Shown here piece by piece: positions 58,065-64,000 of a DNA stretch of 64,000 bases. Location of the stretch: the NCBI RefSeq assembly GCF_000499845.2, contig NC_023753.2, positions 1,736,001 to 1,800,000 on the forward strand. Reading direction: 5' to 3'. The stretch's first letter is position 1; each line of letters opens with the position of its first letter. Below the pieces are notes generated by a model that searched no databases, had not been told where the DNA came from, and was given only the letters and a program-made list of their open reading frames with translations. The translations under genes were made by a program, and so were the position numbers. Source of the DNA: Phaseolus vulgaris (Eukaryota; Streptophyta; Magnoliopsida; Fabales; Fabaceae).

Positions 58065-58082
58065 TATATATATATATATATA
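58065..58082 (+). promoter_or_regulatory. TATA box of DEFL14
   Basis: TATATATATATATATATA 73-90 bp before the ATG, followed by CTTGCATACATATAAACATAG. Confidence 0.55.
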
Positions 58083-58154
58083 TTACATTCTTTCTTCCCT
58101 TGCATACATATAAACATAGAGAAAGCTAAAAAAATCTCAGACATTCTTCAAAGA

Positions 58155-60086
58155 ATGAATATGATGAAGATGAAAACTTTGATGTTGTTCTTTCAAATTC
58201 TTTGCATTGCTCTTCTCTTGACTTCAGGTAATCGACTTATATATGTTTTGTTTAGCATGTTTTTTTAGTTGTAAGTTTTATTTTTGTTATATTTTCATCT
58301 AACCCTTTATATTGAATATGTTGTAGATCTCATTGATTTTTTTAGTATAACATATATAAGTAGGTGAATTTTTTACAAAATCAATTTTATAATTTTAAAC
58401 TAGAATTAGAGTTCACTTCTTAATAGAATAAAACATGATATAATAGTAATCACAATAAGTTAAATTGTTAGATATGAGTTGATAAAAATAAAAATGAAAT
58501 TGTTTTTGTATATAATTTGTAATGAGGTTTTATATAAATTTCAGGAAAAAACGAACCAACACCTCTTGGAACAACTTGCATAGAAGGAGGAGGATCACTT
58601 CTTTAAAAACAGAAACAAAAGCCCCTGCATGCATTCTTTCTTCTTCCTTATCTCCATTTCTCTCTCTCTCTCCATATTCTCTTCTCTCCCTCTCTCTTAA
58701 TTTTCTCTTCCAATCTTCATCTATTTTAGAGTCTGATCGGACCACATTGTAGCTGACGAGTTAAGGAACATTTCTACCCGATCAGATTTTCAAACAGAGT
58801 AAGTTCATTTTTACTCTAAATATCCTTTGTTATCTGATTTTCCTTAGGATTTAGTCATCAATCTTGGTGGGGTCAGTTGAGAAGTTTAATCCTCTCAACT
58901 TATTTTATTATATACTGAATTTTTGTTCTGTTTGGATAATTTGCATTAGGCCCGTAAATCTTGAAGCTTATCCAAACGGTGGGGAATAAAATTCTAGAAG
59001 TTGCTTGGAAAGCAAGCAATTGAGGTAAGGGAAGCTAAATTTAATTTTTTAATAGCACCCTAGGATAGAAGATCTGAATGCGGAAGGGATGTGGTCCCAA
59101 TATTCAATTTTTCTTGCAGGGATGTTGTGTGTTTATATATTGGGTTGTTTGTTTATATATTATTTAAATTTGGAAAAATATTATATTTTGATGGTTTAAT
59201 ATTTAAGTGTTGTTTTTTTTATGTTAATTACGCTTTTGAATATTGTAGATCACTTTTTGAATGATGTTGTATGACAGAATGGTATGGAATTGAATTCATA
59301 CATTTAGGATAATGTATGGACTGATGTTTGTTGTGTATTAAGTATTGATGTCTATGTGGTAACAGAAATCTCCGAGCTTCACTGATGATCTAAGTCACAT
59401 AGATTAAGATATCAGGTGGTGAGAAGCTGATGGAGGAGTTCATGCACACCGTGACTTATGAGATGCACGACTTGGGTTGTATTGAACTTGCCCTGATCCT
59501 TTCTGTTGGATTCACTAGTAATCTTTGGATCAGGTGTTAGTCTCTGGTAGGACTTACTTAATACGGGTCTTCCGGAAGACGTTGTTGGTTGAATATTCTG
59601 GATGTGTATATCCATGTGAGATCTATGTGATTGATTTATGTTGGAATTTGAAGAGGATTGAATAATTGAGAAATTGGCCATGTAATTTGATTTTCTCTTT
59701 TAATTTAATTTCGTATATTATAAAATTTTATTTTCACTAGCTTACCCTTGCTTTTTTTTTTGTGTTGTGTTTAAACTGTGATGACTGTACTATGTACACG
59801 AGCAGATGATCATACAGGTGCAGGAAAGCCTTAGAGGTTTCAAAGTTTTATTTTGAGCTATGAATATGTAAATATTTGTATTTCTATAAATCCTAATCAT
59901 GTATAAGTTTGTATAGAAATATATAGAACTTGTATTGTAATAGTTAGATGTTATTTTCTGGGGTGTTACAGATGTCCCAACCGTACAAGTTGTGAAAACT
60001 TGTGTAAATTTTGTGGTCATGCGAAAGGTGGTTTTTGTCGGTCTCCTGGTGAAAAATGTTGTTGCATAGTCGATGCTCCTTTGTAA
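58155..60086 (+). pseudogene. DEFL14: coding exon split by a solo LTR
   Basis: Exon 1 (58155-58227) and the intron (to TTTCAG at 58544) are normal. Exon 2 starts at 58545 and reads through C1 (TTCIEGGGC position) to GGAGGAT at 58595. It is then interrupted by solo LTR copy 3 and resumes at GATGTCCC (59971) to a TAA ending at 60086. The remaining part keeps C2-C8 (C-x5-C-x3-C-x10-C-x6-CCC) and has an extra Cys (KFCGHAKGG) where the other members have Phe. Apart from the insertion, the frame looks intact, so the break is recent. The ORFs at 58522-58752 and 59790-60110 are artefacts across the LTR borders. Confidence 0.85.
58596..59970 (-). mobile_element. Solo LTR, family S, copy 3 (inside DEFL14 exon 2)
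   Basis: The right end is GGGGTGTTACA as in the other copies. The left end lacks the terminal TGTAACG and starts TCACTTC-like, so a small deletion removed the LTR tip and probably part of the target duplication. Comparison with DEFL10 places the insertion at GGAGGATG|TCCC. It is about 1375 bp long. Confidence 0.85.
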
Positions 60087-60129
60087 TACTTTTACAATCA
60101 CTCTTTTCACTCACAACTTTTCACATAAA

Positions 60130-60710
60130 AAAATAAAAAAGAAGAGTGGAAACATCAATAAAGTTGTTTACTTTAATTTACTCCTATATTTGATTTGATA
60201 AAATACATAAATTGTGAGGATAACAAGACACTTTTCCATATTTTATTATAAATTGACCACTATAATTAATATTTTTCTATATAATTTAATAAAAACATCA
60301 AATATATATCTTCAAACAATTTTATCTTTCAATAAATTATTGTTATGAATATAGAAAATAATTAATTTGAAAATAAAATAAGAAAAAATACGTATAAATC
60401 AATTGATTTTTTATATAGTTAAAGATTAGTTCTTTTAAATTTAAAATAAAAGATTTTGAAATAATTTTTTTATCAGCTTAAATTATTTATTTAATATACA
60501 GATCAGACTTATTTAACATGTACAACCCAAAAATATATTTCACCCTGTGATATAAACTTACTAATATATGAATTAAAGGTGGTTATATAATTTAATAATA
60601 TTATTGAATGTGATTTATTTTGAATTTAAAAATAATTGTGTATATATATTTATTTTTATTGTTAATAAAAAAATACAGATAAACCTGTAAAGAAAAATGT
60701 CCATCATAAA
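60130..60710. other. 3' flank of DEFL14 with fossil LTR stub
   Basis: No gene seen. An AATAAA near 60157, the family 3'-flank module and the decayed stub (60518). Confidence 0.45.
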
Positions 60711-60713
60711 AGA

Positions 60714-60785
60714 ACGAGTAAAAAAAATAAAAATTTTCATGTTATTCTTTCAAATTAATTGTATTCCTTTCTGATTACCTTTATA
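60714..60785 (+). pseudogene. DEFL15: relic exon 1
   Basis: The start codon has become ACG (60714) and the next codons are degraded, but the TTTCATGTTATTCTTTCAAA core is clear. The donor is lost. The former intron is interrupted by solo LTR copy 4. Confidence 0.6.
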
Positions 60786-60859
60786 TAATAAACTCGTATC
60801 TATTTCATATGTTTTCAATTCTAAAATTATCTTTCTTATACTTTCGTCCTAACACTTAA

Positions 60860-62167
60860 TGTAACGGCGCTTTTTTTTGAAAAAGCTACAGACCCCCTCC
60901 TCCCATGTCATTTTCTCTCTCTCTCCAATTCTTTTCTCTCTCTCTTAATTTCTCTCCCAATCTTCATCTATTTTATAATCTTATCATACCACGCTGTAGC
61001 AGAGGAGTTAAGGAACATTTCTACCCGATCAGATTTTCAAACAGAGTAAGTTCATTTTTACTCTGAATATCCTTTGTTCTCTGTTTTTTCCTTAGGATTT
61101 AGTCATCAATCTTGGTGGGGTCAGTTGAGAAGTTTAATCCTCTCAACTTATTATATTATATACTGAAATTCTGTTTGGATAATTTGCATTAGGCCCGTAA
61201 ATCTTGAAGCTTATCCAAACGGCGGGGAATAAAATTCTAAAAGTTGTTTGGAAAGCAAGCAATTGAGGTAAGGGAAGCTAAATTTAATTTTTAATAGCAC
61301 CCTAGGATAGAAGATCTGAATGCGGAGGGGACGTGGTCCCAATATTCAAATTTTCTTGCAGGCATGTTGTGTGTTATATATATTAGGTTGTTTGTTTATA
61401 TGTTATTTAAATTTGTAAAAATATTATATTTTGATGGTTTAATATTTAAGTATTGTTTTTTATTTTAATTACGTTTTTGAATGTTGTGGATCGTGTTTAG
61501 AATGATATTGTATTGACAGAATGATATTGTATTTGGGATAATGTATGGATTGATGTTTGTTGTGTATTAAGTATTGATGCCTATGTGGTAACAGAGATCT
61601 CCGAGAAGCTGATGGGGGAGTTCATGCACACCGTGACATATGAGATGCACGGCTTGGGTTGTATTGAACTTACCCTGATCCTTTATGTTGGATTCGCTGG
61701 TAATCTTTGGATCAGGTGTTAGTCTCTGGTAGGACTTACTTAATACGAGTCTTCCGGAAGACGTTGTTTGTTGAATATTCTGGATGTGTAGATCCATGTG
61801 AGATCTATGTGATTGTTTATTGTTGAGATTTGAAGAAAGTTGAATAATTTGAGAAATTGATCATGTAATTTGGTTTTCTCTTTTGATTTAATTGTGTATA
61901 TTATAAAATTATATTTTCACTAGCTTACCCTTGCTTTTCTTGTTGTGTTTGAACTGCAATGACTGTACTATGTACACGAGCAGATGACCATACAGGTGCA
62001 GGAGAGCCTTAGAGGGTTCAGAGTCTTATTTTGAGTTGTGGATATGTAAATTGTATTTCTATAAATCCTAATCATATATTAGGAATGTTTTTGAAAAACT
62101 CCAAGTTTGTATAGAAACTGGTAGAACTTTTATTGTAATAGTTATATGTAAATTATGGGGTGTTACA
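60860..62167 (-). mobile_element. Solo LTR, family S, copy 4
   Basis: It starts TGTAACGG and ends GGGGTGTTACA, 1308 bp long. It is flanked by a perfect 5-bp duplication CTTAA (60855-60859 and 62168-62172). The empty site is visible in the DEFL11 relic near 51970-51990 (CTAACACTTTC). Closest in sequence to copy 1. Confidence 0.87.
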
Positions 62168-62172
62168 CTTAA

Positions 62173-64000
62173 CACTTCCTATTTGTATTGAATAAAATGA
62201 AATATAATATTAACCACATATGTTAAATTATTTTCAAATATAAAAACTAAAGATACATTTTGTACAGTTATAAGAAAAAATGATTAATTAAAATTATATT
62301 TAATATAATATTACACTTAACTTTGGTAAAAAGTCAAAGGTTTGATGAATAATTTATATTTAACTGGACTTTTAATGTTATAAATATAAATGCTATAATT
62401 ATAACATTATGTGGGTATTCTATTCTACTTGTAAATATTTTTTTTTTAATTTTTTAATAGAATTTAATAATTATTTTTAATTTAATAATATATCAGTACA
62501 ATATATTTAATAATACATTTTATGCTACTTGTAATTATGTAATATATAACTGTCAACGATTATTTTTGTTAAACACTACGCGTAACGTTCACTTAAATAA
62601 AAATCCATACATTTAGTTATACTTTAAATATATTAAATAAAATAAATAAAAATTTAACGCTAAAACATCCTTTTGTTTATATTTTTATATAAAGTAAATA
62701 GTTTTAAAAATATAATAAACATTAACGTATATTTAAAAGCATATTAGGTCACATTATATCTCTTGATGAATATCATTTCCTATGTTAGTTTATTTATCTC
62801 CTATAGGTCTTCTATTTATGAATACGTTAGAAAAATGTTACATGCATTCATGTTATTGAATGTAATATATTTTGAATTTTAAAACCACAGTATATATTTA
62901 TTAAATGTATTATTTTCACTCTATATGTAAGGAAACTTTGGAACGTTAAAAGACTCTTTATTTTCTTGATAAAAAAACGAAAAAATAGTTATAAATAACA
63001 AATAGTCAGTTTAAAATATAATTAAATTAATAAAGAAGATATATTGAAGAAGGATGTTACAGTAAAACGTCACTCTTTTTATAAGTAATGAATTTTGCTT
63101 TGACTTAGTCAATCAAAATGTAATTTAATTTGCTAAAGTCAAAAACGACCCCTTTTAACAATGTAAAAAAGTAAAAAAAAAAAAATCATTTTAAATAATT
63201 CTTTTAACAAGTTAAAGCATACTTTTAACTACTAAAATCATCAATAAAATAGTGGAAAACTTGTCCAATATAAAATATCATTTGAAATTGATTTATGAAA
63301 ACGTGAGAATTTTGAAAAACAACTTTGCATATTCTTTTTACATGAGTTGAAGCATTCATGATATTTCTTTATTTAATATATTTTTTTGTTGAAAAAAAAA
63401 ATCGAGACCTTTTTTATAATATTATTATATTTTTAGTTCAATCATTGTAAATATGTGTAAAAAAACTGTTAAGTGTTTTTGTTCCAATTATGATTAAACT
63501 GATTTAATTGATTCAAAGAAATCATATGAGTATTTTAAAAGACTTATTAATTTAATTTATATATTTATATATAGGATGCCAATGCATGACGATAAGTGGT
63601 TTAATAAAAAAAAATAAGAGTAGGTTGTCTATTTTATTCCATATAATTTAGCACAGCTTATTAGTCAAATTTTAGTATTTTTTTATAATAAAAATTTGTG
63701 CTAGTACGAGTTTAATTTATTTTTTTTAAAAGAATAAAAGTGAAATGAAATTTAAGAAAAATTTTTTGACAAGAATTGACCTTACTCTACGTATTTTTGT
63801 TAAGAACAAAAAATTAAGAATTACATAGTTATGTCAGTATGAATTACATACTTTTGTTTGTTGATATTTTGAAATTTTGAAATTTTTTTAGATTTTTTTT
63901 AATTTTTTAATTTTTTATTATCATCCAATAAAGTATGGAGTAAAAGGTGATACATGCCGATCATACAATTACTCAAATAAATCCTTTAGAAATTCAAATT
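62173..64000. other. AT-rich end of the array
   Basis: No gene seen. 62200-62960 is colinear with 52010-52770, including a flank-only DEFL relic (62820-62960: upstream block joined to GGAAACTTTGG 3'-UTR-like sequence, with both exons absent). After about 63500 the sequence leaves the family modules and I see nothing recognisable. Confidence 0.45.

Noticed and set aside
4789..60086. Interpretation of the cluster as nodule-specific NCR peptides
   Set aside because: NCR peptides have four or six Cys in a different spacing. Here there are eight, with a gamma-core and a terminal CCC, so only the broader defensin-like label is justified.
1..64000. CRISPR arrays, operons, tRNA or rRNA genes
   Set aside because: No regularly spaced repeat-spacer pattern, cloverleaf or rRNA sequence was noticed. 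The window has eukaryotic gene structure throughout.

Overview
The window is plant nuclear DNA: very AT-rich, with spliced genes (GT-AG introns, TATA boxes, AATAAA signals), a plant-type L1 LINE carrying a C-terminal RNase H, LTR retrotransposons with plant-style ends, a 9-bp-TSD Mutator-like miniature element and TRIM-like debris. A legume is my best guess, from the general look of the cysteine-rich peptide cluster and of the gag and LINE proteins; this is inference, and nothing in the window fixes the species.

The only host genes I can support are a tandem cluster of small secreted cysteine-rich (defensin-like, DEFL) peptides, all on the + strand. Each has a ~60-76 nt exon 1 encoding a signal peptide, a phase-1 intron (usually 160-350 bp), and an exon 2 encoding an eight-cysteine mature peptide with the pattern C-x5/6-C-x5/7-C-x3-C-x9/10-C-x6/7-CCC, usually with a G-x-C gamma-core. 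Numbering DEFL1-DEFL15 is mine and local to this answer. Seven copies look intact: DEFL1 (4789-5187), 3 (26700-27098), 4 (29715-30307), 5 (33934-36002), 7 (42881-43427), 10 (50688-51245) and 12 (55824-56337). Eight are broken in different ways: an orphan exon 1 made by a duplication junction (DEFL2), a mosaic pseudogene (6), relic exon 1s (8, 13, 15), a donor-site deletion (9), a decayed gene (11), and one cut by a solo LTR inside its coding exon (14). Further relics retain only flanks.

Layout: 205-11724 and 11725-about 29930 are two copies of one tandem duplication of about 11.5 kb. Copy A later received two solo LTRs (1675-3110 and 7865-9321). Copy B received a 6.3-kb LINE (14053-25845) whose ORF1 was in turn split by a 5.4-kb gag-protease-only LTR element (14953-20398). 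From 29.7 to 62 kb there is a run of shorter duplicated units. These share fossil pieces (an old LTR, a Ty1/copia tail, AT-rich fold-back MITEs), show independent decay, and carry two more young solo LTRs (58596-59970 and 60860-62167). Paralogous empty sites inside the array let several insertions be mapped to the base.

The cluster reads as a birth-and-death peptide family: leader, core promoter and cysteine frame are kept, inter-cysteine residues vary, and transposons and unequal exchange break copies. No tRNA, rRNA, CRISPR or bacterial-type feature was seen.
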